A DNA stretch of 64,000 bases from Suilimivivens sp964393865 (GTDB taxonomy: Bacteria > Bacillota > Clostridia > Lachnospirales > Lachnospiraceae), in NCBI GenBank assembly GCA_964393865.1, contig CAYMUW010000012.1, positions 3,126 through 67,125 on the forward strand. Direction: 5' to 3'. Both the position numbers and the translations under genes were made by a program. Positions 17,757 to 25,846 of this stretch are shown here, one piece after another; position 1 is the first letter of the stretch; the number at the start of each line of letters is the position of its first letter. The notes beneath the pieces are model-generated. The model was given only the letters and a program-made list of their open reading frames with translations. It had not been told where the DNA came from and did no database searches.

Positions 17757-18657
17757 AATATATCCATGTTCTTTGAAAGCTTGTCTAATGCTTCTCTCTT
17801 TTTTGCCTCAGTGACCTCGGCATATATATCAAGGGTCGTTGTTATGTCCTTATGACCCATGACCTCCTGTATCACCTTGACGTTTGTTTCTGTCTCGCAG
17901 AAGCGTGTACAAAACGTATGTCTTGTATAATGGCACGAAAACATCGGGAGCAGTAAAGGTTTTCGATGTTCTTTCTTCGCCAGTATGATCTCCTCGCCAT
18001 TGTAATCGCTTACGATTCTCTTAATGGCATCGTTGATTGACTGTTGGTTGATCACATTTCCAAACCGGTTTTTAAATATGAAGCCGTCCATGCCATTTAT
18101 AACCGTCTTGTTAAATCCGGTCTTCTTATGCTCGTCATATACTGTCCTGAATGCATCGCCTACTTCCGGAAGCATGGGGATCATACGACTCCCAGCCTCT
18201 GTCTTTGGATATGAAATCCCAAGTTTCGACTTTCTCCTGCCATCAACCATCTCGGTAAAATATACAAGCCCATGATTTATGCTGATGGATCTCTCTTCAA
18301 GGTCGATGTCCTGCCAGCGGAGGCCTGCCACTTCTCCAATCCTGCAGCCCGTTCCAAAGAGCACCGTAAAGAGCGGAAGCCAATGTCCATATACCGGATG
18401 CTCTTTCAGAAACCCAAGAAAGGCTCTCTGCTGCTCCTTTGTAAGCGCATGCCGTACCGACTTGTTCTTACCAGATTTCTTTTTAATCTCTGCCATAACT
18501 CCATCAGGTCAGTCGCATACAGGTATTTGCGCTTTCCAAATGGATCTGTGTAAGTGTAAACGTACCTCATATCCTGAGACCGCTGACTCTCACCACGCAG
18601 TAAGACTCTGCCTTTGTTGTCTTTTCTTGCCTTTGCCATATTCCCTCCTTTCCACAC
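17753..18657 (-). pseudogene. int: Tn916-family tyrosine integrase with internal deletion and frameshift
   Basis: The N-terminal arm-binding part (18657 to ~18510) reads RKDNKGRVLLRGESQR ... YTYTDPFGKRKYLYATDL. The catalytic part (from ~18500 down) reads GVMAEIKKKSGKNK ... TGCRIGEVAGLRW, HYTRHTFCTRF, GHKDITTTLDIYAE, so Arg, HxxR and Tyr are all present. The two parts meet at CTGATGGAGTTATGG in different frames, and the ~120-130-residue core-binding (SAM-like) domain between them is gone. Full-length relatives are ~390-400 residues. A shortened 247-residue catalytic protein could be made from an internal ATG at 18496, but it could not bind core sites normally, so the element is probably stuck. 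Confidence 0.85.
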
Positions 18658-18686
18658 GGATCAGAGGAAAGAGACTTGTACACTTG

Positions 18687-18863
18687 CTACTTTCCAGGCT
18701 GTTTCTTCATAAGCTCTTCTACACCTTTAAGCAGCGTTTCTGTTATGGTCATATCGTGCTCTTCGGCATACTCCTTGATGACTTTGTATTCGTCATTCGT
18801 AACCCGAACACCGAGAGACTTTTCCCTTGGATCATCTGCCTTTGGTCTCCCCATCTTCGCCAT
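18687..18863 (-). CDS. Small ribbon-helix-helix DNA-binding protein
   Basis: A 58-residue protein, MAKMGRPKADDPREKSLGV at the start, then RVTNDEYKVIKEYAEEHDMT, ending in a helix with MKKQPGK. GRPK plus the strand-helix-helix pattern is the Arc/MetJ-type repressor form common beside integrases in Clostridia elements. AAAGGGGG precedes the ATG on the minus strand. It probably regulates excision or the integrase, but this is inferred from position only. Confidence 0.75.
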   Translation of the reverse strand: MAKMGRPKADDPREKSLGVRVTNDEYKVIKEYAEEHDMTITETLLKGVEELMKKQPGK

Positions 18864-18944
18864 TCGGAGTACCCCCTTTCTCTTGTCTCTTCCCTATTAT
18901 AGTTTTTGTGGAACGCAAAGTCAAGGACTTTTTGTTAAACACAA

Positions 18945-19172
18945 TCACATCCCTGATTTTGATCCCGGAGGAAGTCTGTAGGGCTGAAGGTAGTCGTTGA
19001 AAATGACCGTGTTCACGAGATTCATCTTTCCAACTTTATGAATTGCACCTGCCTTGTCAGCAAGAATTTCAAACTCTCTCTGGCTCATGCCAAAGATCTT
19101 GCATCCCACATTATAACGGACATAAAGAGGAATTGTTCCTCCTATCGCTTCAATCAGCTCAATCTTCTCCAT
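18945..19172 (-). CDS. DUF6462-like excisionase / small HTH protein
   Basis: A 75-residue protein with YVRYNVGCKIFGMSQREFEI and a beta hairpin (VGKMNLVNTVIFNDYLQPYR). This is the winged MerR-like form of the Xis proteins carried by Tn916-like elements. GAAGGGAGC lies before the ATG on the minus strand. It is 81 bases upstream of the RHH gene and in the same direction as the integrase, the normal xis-int arrangement. It would bend attachment-site DNA and favour excision. Confidence 0.75.
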   Translation of the reverse strand: MEKIELIEAIGGTIPLYVRYNVGCKIFGMSQREFEILADKAGAIHKVGKMNLVNTVIFNDYLQPYRLPPGSKSGM

Positions 19173-19507
19173 ATCGTCTGCTCCCTTCGCTATATTTTGC
19201 CATCATAAACCAGCCAATAAAAACGCACCTGCCGCTGTGCTAATCTGCCCGACTGCAGATACGCTTTTATCAGCCGATTTAAGCATTCTTAGTCAGAGCC
19301 GTATAATTCATTAACCGCCTTTTGGATTTAGTGGGTTAAAGCATTATAAATACACTTCAGACCCTTTTGCAAGTCTTTTTTCAGGTACACACCCAAGCGG
19401 TCAGATAATACATCTCTGAATCTCTTTTTGCCTTGGAAACGCTTATATGCGTTAATATGGCATTACTCATTTTTATAAAAATACTTTGCAGTGATCCTGG
19501 GTACAGA
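19173..19507. other. 335-base stretch without a recognisable gene
   Basis: No frame here has a ribosome site plus family-like residues. A six-base inverted pair GTGATC/GATCAC lies at its right end (near 19492-19512) and ACGC/GCGT pairs near 19439-19452. It probably holds the upstream region of the excisionase gene and decayed element DNA. Confidence 0.4.
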
Positions 19508-19741
19508 TCACATTGGAATTCCACCAGCTTCTCCAGCCCCTGTCTTAAGGGAAGTAACTTTAACTAAGGAACGCATCATCGCCATGGGATCCCCAATCCC
19601 TTTTTCAGCAACATAGACGGCGCTCCGCAGCCCATAAAGAAATCCGCTTTTCTCTCTTAAAAAGGTCTGCATCATGGCGTACTTGCTGTCCGGCTTAACG
19701 CTCCGGTTGTTCTGCAAAGCACAACAATATTCAGTTTTCAA
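19508..19741 (-). CDS. Hypothetical small protein of the mobile element
   Basis: A 77-residue frame from a TTG start; MMQTFLREKSGFLYGLRSAV and YVAEKGIGDPMAMMRSLVKV look like genuine protein rather than random sequence. I do not recognise a family. An internal ATG pair (MMQTFLR) at residue 23 is an alternative start. A short palindrome, CCGCC-attat-GGCGG, lies just upstream at 19751-19765. It is between the Orf8-like gene and the excisionase, in the same direction as both. Confidence 0.4.
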   Translation of the reverse strand: MKTEYCCALQNNRSVKPDSKYAMMQTFLREKSGFLYGLRSAVYVAEKGIGDPMAMMRSLVKVTSLKTGAGEAGGIPM

Positions 19742-19904
19742 AGTTCAATGCCGCCATTATGGCGGTGATCCCGTACGCCGGACTTGTCAGCCCGAAAAGC
19801 CTATAAGAGACACCATGCCTGCTAAAACATATAACTCTTATGGATTTTATGAGAATGACAAATATAAAATAAACGTAAGAATGCCAAAAAGCCCTGTCCA
19901 CTGT

Positions 19905-20123
19905 TTAGTATTTTAATCTGAATTTAGGAATGATCCTTATCAGTCTGATCAAGACTTCCTGCCTGCAGTCCTTCAGGCTCTCTTCCGAAAGCCACGGCGC
20001 CATGCCCCGAAGAACTCCTTCCACCTGTGGGCTGAAATATTCGAGGATACATCCCACAGCCGCCATATTCCCCTGTTTTGCTGACACAATCATGTCATAA
20101 TCAATCCTTATCTTTTCTGCCAT
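19905..20123 (-). CDS. Tn916 Orf8-like helix-turn-helix protein
   Basis: A 72-residue protein: IRIDYDMIVSAKQGNMAAVG, CILEYFSPQVEGVLRG and LKDCRQEVLIRLIRIIPKFR. This is the pattern of the small protein that normally follows the sigma factor in Tn916-type elements and interacts with it. GAGGGCGGAAAAGC precedes its ATG. After undoing the inversion it overlaps the end of the sigma gene, as expected for a translationally coupled pair. In the present arrangement it has lost that upstream partner. Confidence 0.7.
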   Translation of the reverse strand: MAEKIRIDYDMIVSAKQGNMAAVGCILEYFSPQVEGVLRGMAPWLSEESLKDCRQEVLIRLIRIIPKFRLKY

Positions 20124-20156
20124 GCTTTTCCGCCCTCATCTTTGCTTTTTTCAATT

Positions 20157-21372
20157 CCCGGCGGTTAAAAACCTGTATCGGGAAATGGGAATTGCGGATG
20201 AGGATATCATACCGGTTCCAAGATATGATCTTTCCAATTACAACGGTGAAGAATGCGTCTGTGTTGTGAACGGCGCAAGTATTTATGAGGAACTGGCATA
20301 TGATTCTCATTTTATGCCGCCTTCTCCTAAAGTACATGCAGTTCCCATGTCGCTTTATATACGTAGAAAGCTGCCTCATGACGAACTTACCTGGTACCAA
20401 ACCTGTGGCGGAGTGGGCTGCAGGGATTTATATACAGTACAGTATTTAGAAAGCCTGGGCGTGGATGCTTACTTATCCGGCTGCCTGACGCTCACTTTTC
20501 CTAAGAGAACAGATGAACAGGAGAAAAATGCGGACTGCATATATCTGATAGATGTACCTTTAGAACTGCTGGATATGTGCCCCCCCGAGATTAGAAATCA
20601 TGGAATCGAACTGACGAATATCGTGAGGATAAATATTCCGGAGAATGCGAACAGAATGAGTGTTGAAGATACACTTGCATATCACAGAAAAGGGGAAGAA
20701 CGTATTGCGCTATTGCGGGATACAGCAAGACTTGTCGTAACATCGAGACTGCATATTGCCGCACCCTGCCTTGCTATGGGGATACCTGTTATTCTTGCCG
20801 GTAATCATCTGGGGGACAGGTATAGATTTATTGACCGTTTTATTCCGGCCTATACCAGAGCAAATTATGGTGAAATTGATTATGCCCCTTCGCAAATCGA
20901 TTTCGAGAAAGAAAAGGCTTTGATAAAGCAGTTATTTTTTGACAAGGTGAGAGCTGCTGCAGACAGAGTAGCGCTTGAAAAAATGTGGGATGAAAAAAAG
21001 CCATTTTTCTGTCCTGATTATCGTACGGAAACGGAGGCAGCAGTAAATAAAATTTCATTCCCACAAAAGGAATTTCAATATGCAGTGTGGGGAATTTGTC
21101 TGCCCGCTGCCTTTCAGCTGGAGGAAGCAATGAAGAAACAGGTTCCCGGCGGAAAACTGATTGCAGGGATAGATATGGCTGTTACGGGAAACTATTGTGG
21201 AGTGCCCATTGTGAAACCGGAAGAAATCGAAAGGATGGAGAAAGATACAATTATAATAGTGGCTGCTCCCGCAGCCCATAAGACGGCAAAAGAACTGCTT
21301 TTAAAATTGGAAAGGCCGTTTGTGCTGCTTAATGGATCGGATGCAGAGTGGTACGGATTTAAGATGCATTAA
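20157..21372 (+). pseudogene. Polysaccharide pyruvyltransferase family protein, 5' end cut off by the mobile element
   Basis: The frame enters from the element with PAVKNLYREMGIADEDIIPV and continues ~404 residues. VTSRLHIAAPCLAMGIPVILA is the pyruvyltransferase signature around the conserved SR-H. Residues ~310-404 add a module similar to those ending the other glycan proteins (YAVWGICLPAAFQLEEAM ... TIIIVAAPAAHKTAKELL). The N-terminal portion, including NMGLSQRT, is now on the other strand near 17574-17616. The family moves pyruvate from PEP onto a sugar to form a ketal, adding negative charge. An in-frame ATG at 20185 could give a shortened product, but function is doubtful. Confidence 0.75.
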
Positions 21373-21381
21373 GAAGAATGG

Positions 21382-21410
21382 AGAGTTGGTTTTAAGCCAA
21401 CTCTTTATTT
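21382..21410 (+). terminator. Rho-independent terminator of the glycan locus
   Basis: An 8-bp stem AGAGTTGG/CCAACTCT with a 7-base loop is followed by TTATTT. It is 10 bases after the pyruvyltransferase stop and closes the locus. Confidence 0.85.
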
Positions 21411-21481
21411 GTCTGCAATAATTTAACACAGTTATGGGCATGATGTAAAATAGGCATTACCGAATGAAAGGTGGAAATGAA

Positions 21482-23383
21482 ATGAGTGAACAAAAGGAAT
21501 TTAAACCGTTTATTTCGGCAGATAAAAATATACCGGAATTTACGGTGACCTCGATAATAATCGGTATTATACTTGCTGTTTTGTTCGGAGGAGCCAATGC
21601 GTATCTTGGCCTCCGGGTAGGGATGACGGTATCGGCTTCCATACCGGCGGCTGTTATTTCTATGGGGATTATCCGGGTTATTTTAAGAAAAGATTCCATT
21701 TTGGAAAACAATATGGTGCAGACCATAGGGTCTGCCGGCGAATCGTTGGCAGCGGGAGCGATTTTCACCATGCCGGTGTTATTTATGTGGGCGGCAGAAG
21801 GCAGCACGGAGATGCCGTCCCTTGCGGAAATTGCATTGATTACTTTATGCGGCGGTGTGCTGGGTGTACTGTTTATGGTTCCTTTGCGTACTGCGTTGAT
21901 TGTGAAGGAGCACGGAACACTTCCTTATCCCGAGGGAACAGCCTGTGCGGAGGTGCTTCTTGCAGGCGAGGAAGGAGGCTCTCAGGCAGGAACGGTGTTT
22001 GCCGGACTTGGGGTTGCTGCGGTCTACAAGTTTATTGCCGACGGATTAGGGCTCTTTCCAAGTGAGGTTGATTTTGAGTTTAAGAGCTATAAGGGGGCGG
22101 GCTTTGGCGTGGATGTGCTTCCGGCTCTGGCAGGTGTGGGCTTTATTTGTGGGCCCAAGATTGCTTCTTACATGCTTGCGGGCGGCATTGCTGCATGGTT
22201 TGCCATTATGCCGCTTATTGTATTGTTTGGCGGAAATGCCGTTGTTTATCCTGCGGCGGTTCCGGTTAATACCCTGGGGACATGGGATATTTGGGGAAGC
22301 TATATCAGATATATAGGAGCGGGAGCTGTGCTTGCAGGCGGCATAATCAGTTTAATCAAGTCTTTCCCGCTGATTGTCAGAACCTTCCGTGATGCTGTTA
22401 AAGGCTTTAGCTTTAAAACTGCGGGAGGGGAGAGAACGGCAAGAGATCTGCCTATGGCATTTGTTGTTCTCGGCATCGGAGCGGTTGCAATTTTTATGTG
22501 GCTGTTTCCGGCAATTCCGGTCAGCTTTCTTGGAGCTGTCATCATTATAGTATTTGGGTTTTTCTTTGCAACGGTTTCCTCCAGAATGGTTGGACTGGTG
22601 GGAAGCAGTAATAATCCAGTTTCCGGCATGGCGATTGCTACGCTGCTGATTGCAACTATTATTCTCAAGGAGACCGGAAGCATCGGAATGGGCGGTATGA
22701 TAGCGGCTATTGCTATTGGTTCAATCATTTGTATTGTTGCGGCTATGGCAGGTGATACCTCTCAGGATTTGAAAACAGGATATATTGTAGGTGCAACGCC
22801 TGCAAGGCAGCAGATCGGTGAGCTTGTGGGAGTGTTGGTTTCCGCGATTGCCATCGGCGGCGTTTTATATTTACTGAATGCGGCATGGGGATATGGTTCA
22901 TCGGAGCTTCCCGCACCGCAGGCAACCCTGATGAAAATGGTGGTAGAGGGTGTTATGGGCGGCAGTCTTCCATGGACACTGGTTTTTGCAGGCGTGTGCA
23001 TTGCGCTTGTAATAGAAATTCTGGGCATACCGGTACTTCCTTTTGCAGTGGGGCTTTACCTTCCAATTCATTTGAGCGCGCCTATTATGGCGGGAGGCCT
23101 TGTCAGGTTATATATAAATAAAAAGCAAAATGTCAGCGGGGAAGAAAGGAAAAACAAAGTTGACAATGGCATCCTTTATTCTTCCGGATTAATTGCAGGT
23201 GAAGGGCTTGTAGGTATTCTCCTGGCGGTATTTGCAATAGTAAGCTTCGGAGAAAAGAGTCTTGCGGAAAGGATTGATGTGTCAGGGACGTTCAATCTTG
23301 GAAATGCGGGCGGGCTGATTCTATTTGCTTTTCTTATTGGCTCTATGGTATGCTTTATAAACAGGAAAGGAAAGAAGCAGTAG
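21482..23383 (+). CDS. OPT family oligopeptide transporter
   Basis: A 633-residue integral membrane protein of the OPT superfamily, which imports small peptides or metal-peptide complexes with protons. The family signatures are visible at the N-terminus (VLFGGANAYLGLRVGMTVSA), at GSAGESLAAGAIFTMP and at FGFFFATVSSRMVGLVGSSN with NNPVSGM. About 14-16 hydrophobic segments follow. ATG 21482 is preferred over 21464 since AAAGGTGG lies 6 bases before it. Five bases after its stop is a PqqD-like gene, a pairing that suggests one unit. Substrate unknown. Confidence 0.9.
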   Translation: MSEQKEFKPFISADKNIPEFTVTSIIIGIILAVLFGGANAYLGLRVGMTVSASIPAAVISMGIIRVILRKDSILENNMVQTIGSAGESLAAGAIFTMPVLFMWAAEGSTEMPSLAEIALITLCGGVLGVLFMVPLRTALIVKEHGTLPYPEGTACAEVLLAGEEGGSQAGTVFAGLGVAAVYKFIADGLGLFPSEVDFEFKSYKGAGFGVDVLPALAGVGFICGPKIASYMLAGGIAAWFAIMPLIVLFGGNAVVYPAAVPVNTLGTWDIWGSYIRYIGAGAVLAGGIISLIKSFPLIVRTFRDAVKGFSFKTAGGERTARDLPMAFVVLGIGAVAIFMWLFPAIPVSFLGAVIIIVFGFFFATVSSRMVGLVGSSNNPVSGMAIATLLIATIILKETGSIGMGGMIAAIAIGSIICIVAAMAGDTSQDLKTGYIVGATPARQQIGELVGVLVSAIAIGGVLYLLNAAWGYGSSELPAPQATLMKMVVEGVMGGSLPWTLVFAGVCIALVIEILGIPVLPFAVGLYLPIHLSAPIMAGGLVRLYINKKQNVSGEERKNKVDNGILYSSGLIAGEGLVGILLAVFAIVSFGEKSLAERIDVSGTFNLGNAGGLILFAFLIGSMVCFINRKGKKQ

Positions 23384-23387
23384 CAAA

Positions 23388-23750
23388 ATGGGAAAGAAAT
23401 ACCGGAACGGGAACAAGGATAATTATCTGGATTATATTCCCAGACATAATGCGCTGTTTCCATATCGAAAAAAGGAAAACGGAAGAATAGAGGTAGAAGT
23501 GCTCAACAGAGGATTTTACAACCGGATTGCCCAGATTTTTTTCAGAAGACCAAAGCGCAGTTTCATTGAGTTGGATGAATTAGGAGGTTTTGTCTGGGAG
23601 CAGATTGACGGCAGCAAAAGCATATATGATATTTGCATGCTGATCAGACAGCGGTTTGGGGAGGAGGCGGAGCCTTTGTTTGAACGTGCGGTTGTCTTTT
23701 TTCAGATGCTGAGGGAGAATTCCTTCATTGTGTTTGTGAATAAACTGTAA
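23388..23750 (+). CDS. PqqD-family small protein linked to the OPT transporter
   Basis: A 120-residue protein with the PqqD winged-helix pattern: FIELDELGGFVWEQIDGSKS, IYDICMLIRQRFGEEAEPLF and FFQMLRENSFIVF. PqqD proteins bind a peptide and present it to a maturation enzyme. There is no radical SAM enzyme or precursor peptide nearby, so a peptide-binding role with the OPT transporter is more likely than natural-product synthesis. Only five bases separate it from the transporter stop. The N-terminus is basic (GKKYRNGNK), perhaps for membrane contact. Confidence 0.8.
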   Translation: MGKKYRNGNKDNYLDYIPRHNALFPYRKKENGRIEVEVLNRGFYNRIAQIFFRRPKRSFIELDELGGFVWEQIDGSKSIYDICMLIRQRFGEEAEPLFERAVVFFQMLRENSFIVFVNKL

Positions 23751-23776
23751 GTATATTAAGGATAAGGAGGACGGCT

Positions 23777-24871
23777 ATGTACTATAAGCAATATGGAGAT
23801 ACCGATATGAAGGTATCGGCGATTGGTTTTGGATGCATGAGATATGATGACGAGGATGTAAAGGCGGGAAGATTGGAAAAGTGTGCGGAAGTTGCCTTGT
23901 ATGCCCATGAAAAAGGCATCAATTACTTTGATACCGCTCCGTTTTATTGCGATGACAAAAGCGAGATTATTACGGGAATGGCGCTTTCACAGCTGCCCAG
24001 AAGCAGTTATTACGTTTCTTCCAAGGCAAATCTGGGGACCCTGAACGGAGAGGCTACCAGAGATGCTTTCCGCAGGCGGTTGGAGCTTACCTTATCCAGA
24101 TTGAAGGTTGATTATCTGGATTTTTATCATATCTGGTGTATCAAGGATATGGAAAGCTTTGATAAGCACTGTGAGCTCCTTTATGGCTTTTATGAGGAGG
24201 CAAAGACGGAAGGCCTGATCAGAAATATTGTCTTTTCCTCTCACATGCAGGGACAGGAGCTGGAACAGGCGGTTGCAACGAACCGTTTTAAGGGTATGCT
24301 GATCGGTTACAATGCGTTAAACTACAGATTTCGTCAAAGCGGAATTGCTGCCGCACATGCGAATGGAATGGGTGTGGTTGTAATGAACCCGCTGGGAGGC
24401 GGACTGATACCGCAAAATCCGGAAAAGTTTAAATATTTGACGGAAGGAACCGATTTAACCGTACCACAGGCGGCACTGCGATTTGTGGCGTCTCATAAGG
24501 AAATTACCATTACTCTTGCCGGCTGTACGCATAAGGAGCATGTTGACGATGCATGCAGAGCCGTGGAGAATTTGAAAGAGAAGCCTGCCCGGGAGATTTA
24601 TGCGGAATATGAGAATACAGGGGAAGCTATCAATGATCTTTGTACAGGATGCGGTTACTGCAATCATTGTCCCATGGAAATTCCTATCCCCAAATATATG
24701 GATGCGTATAACATGAAGCTTTTAGGGAACAGCATTCAGGACAGATTAAATAATCACTGGAGCATTTCAAAGGATAAGGCTGCAGCCTGTGTCAGATGCG
24801 GTAAATGCGAAGGACTTTGTACCCAGCATCTGCCCATTATGGATAGGCTGAAAGAAATAGCAGCATTGTAA
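23777..24871 (+). CDS. Aldo/keto reductase with C-terminal ferredoxin-like 4Fe-4S domain
   Basis: A 364-residue protein. Residues 1-~270 are a TIM-barrel aldo/keto reductase: GFGCMRYDDED, NYFDTAPFYCDDKSE (catalytic Asp and Tyr region) and VVVMNPLGGGLI. Residues ~275-364 hold two cysteine clusters, CTGCGYCNHCP and CVRCGKCEGLC, for iron-sulfur centres. This architecture is common in anaerobic Clostridia, where electrons may pass between NAD(P)H and Fe-S carriers. RBS AAGGAGGACGGCT precedes the ATG. Substrate unknown. Confidence 0.9.
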   Translation: MYYKQYGDTDMKVSAIGFGCMRYDDEDVKAGRLEKCAEVALYAHEKGINYFDTAPFYCDDKSEIITGMALSQLPRSSYYVSSKANLGTLNGEATRDAFRRRLELTLSRLKVDYLDFYHIWCIKDMESFDKHCELLYGFYEEAKTEGLIRNIVFSSHMQGQELEQAVATNRFKGMLIGYNALNYRFRQSGIAAAHANGMGVVVMNPLGGGLIPQNPEKFKYLTEGTDLTVPQAALRFVASHKEITITLAGCTHKEHVDDACRAVENLKEKPAREIYAEYENTGEAINDLCTGCGYCNHCPMEIPIPKYMDAYNMKLLGNSIQDRLNNHWSISKDKAAACVRCGKCEGLCTQHLPIMDRLKEIAAL

Positions 24872-24900
24872 TACATAGATATGGTGAGGGACATAAATCA

Positions 24901-25473
24901 ATGGAAGGTATTTTTTTACAGACGCAGGGCGTAGAGCTTGGTATTTTATATGCGCTGCAGGGTTTGCACAGCAGCTGGCTTGATCCTGTTATGATCTTTT
25001 TTACTACCCTGGGGGACAATGGAATTATCTGGATATTGATTGCACTTTTCTGTATTTCCTTTAAAAAGAGCAGAAAATGCGGGGTATTAATGCTGATTAC
25101 GCTGCTTCTCTGCCTGATAGTAGGGAATGAATTTATCAAAAATCTGGTGGCGAGACCCCGGCCTTTTCAATTGCTTGAAGGAGAGTTTTCTTTGATTATT
25201 CCTCCTCCGTCAGAGTATTCCTTTCCTTCCGGTCATACCATGCATGGCTTTGGCGCTGCAACCATGATTTTCTTACATAATAGGAAGGCAGGGATAGCGG
25301 CGCTTTTGGGAGCGGCGGTCATTGCGTTTAGCAGGATGTATCTGTTTGTACATTTTCCTACCGATATCATAGGGGGACTGATCATTGGTGTTTTTGCAGC
25401 AGTGCTTGTGTACATAGCTGCGGACAAAGTATTGGCGGGGAAAGAGAAATTTGACAACATAATGCCTTTGTGA
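24901..25473 (+). CDS. PAP2-family membrane phosphatase
   Basis: A 190-residue membrane protein with the three phosphatase motifs: KNLVARPRP, PSGHTMHGFG and SRMYLFVHFPTDIIGG. Five or six hydrophobic helices surround them, placing the active site at the outer membrane face. Such enzymes dephosphorylate undecaprenyl pyrophosphate or phosphatidic acid. The gene starts 29 bases after the reductase and ends just before the T-box leader. A role in lipid-carrier recycling is family-based. Confidence 0.88.
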   Translation: MEGIFLQTQGVELGILYALQGLHSSWLDPVMIFFTTLGDNGIIWILIALFCISFKKSRKCGVLMLITLLLCLIVGNEFIKNLVARPRPFQLLEGEFSLIIPPPSEYSFPSGHTMHGFGAATMIFLHNRKAGIAALLGAAVIAFSRMYLFVHFPTDIIGGLIIGVFAAVLVYIAADKVLAGKEKFDNIMPL

Positions 25474-25499
25474 TAGGCTAATACTAATTATAGTTTAAA

Positions 25500-25801
25500 A
25501 GCGATGACGAAGAGAGTAGGTACAGGAAAGCTTTACAGAGAAGGTTCTCAGGCAGCAAGGAACTGCAGGTTGAGAGGAACCGGGCGGCAATGCACCGAAG
25601 ATGGCTTCCGAGCAGTGCACCGACCCGTTTTAACGGTTAGATTGCAACAGGTTCCGCCTGTTACAGCGGCAGGGTATAATTCCTATGATAAATGGAGTGA
25701 TTGTACCCGTTGAGATTTTCTTTGTGAGAAGGAAATGAAAAGAAGTGGTACCACGGTTTAACAGCTGTCTTCTGTCATAAATGATAGGAGGCAGCTTTTT
25801 T
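25500..25801 (+). promoter_or_regulatory. T-box riboswitch upstream of metG
   Basis: The leader has GATGACGAAGAGAGTAG, the 5' side of Stem I with its loop-E motif, then a long Stem I. The T-box core AAGTGGTACCACGG (25742-25755) can pair with an uncharged tRNA acceptor end. The terminator follows: a stem of 25763-25778 against 25781-25796, with T run 25796-25801. An ATG at 25601-25603, within GAAG-ATG-GCTTCC, fits the specifier position for methionine. Uncharged tRNA-Met would stabilise the antiterminator and switch on metG. Confidence 0.9.
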
Positions 25802-25846
25802 GGTTCATTAGCACGCCAAAGCAGCTTAGAAAGGAGTTTTAGGAAT

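Larger units (their letters stand above)
17571..20159. other. Inverted 2.6-kb segment with GGG/CCC endpoints
   Basis: Left junction reads ATCAGGGGTTCG, right junction TTCAATTCCCGGCGG. Flipping the segment gives two continuous genes. The sigma gene becomes ...KYQG-IEKSKDEGGKAW and overlaps the Orf8-like gene, and the pyruvyltransferase becomes YGILPDNMGLSQRT-PAVKNLYREMG in one frame. After flipping, sigma, Orf8-like, excisionase, RHH and integrase all point the same way, as in Tn916 relatives. The only shared sequence at the ends is GGG, so this looks like a microhomology event rather than a dedicated invertase site. Confidence 0.75.

Noticed and set aside
18272..18902. Long plus-strand frames over the integrase and RHH genes
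   Set aside because: Opposite strand encodes integrase motifs and the 58-residue RHH protein.
19674..19916. 80-codon plus-strand frame in the mobile element
   Set aside because: Cysteine- and tyrosine-rich reading without ribosome site, opposite a better minus-strand candidate.
17571..20159. Site-specific invertase switch
   Set aside because: No inverted repeat longer than GGG/CCC at the ends and no invertase gene in the segment.
23388..23750. RiPP biosynthesis cluster around the PqqD protein
   Set aside because: No radical SAM enzyme, precursor peptide or export gene is near; the OPT transporter is the only partner.
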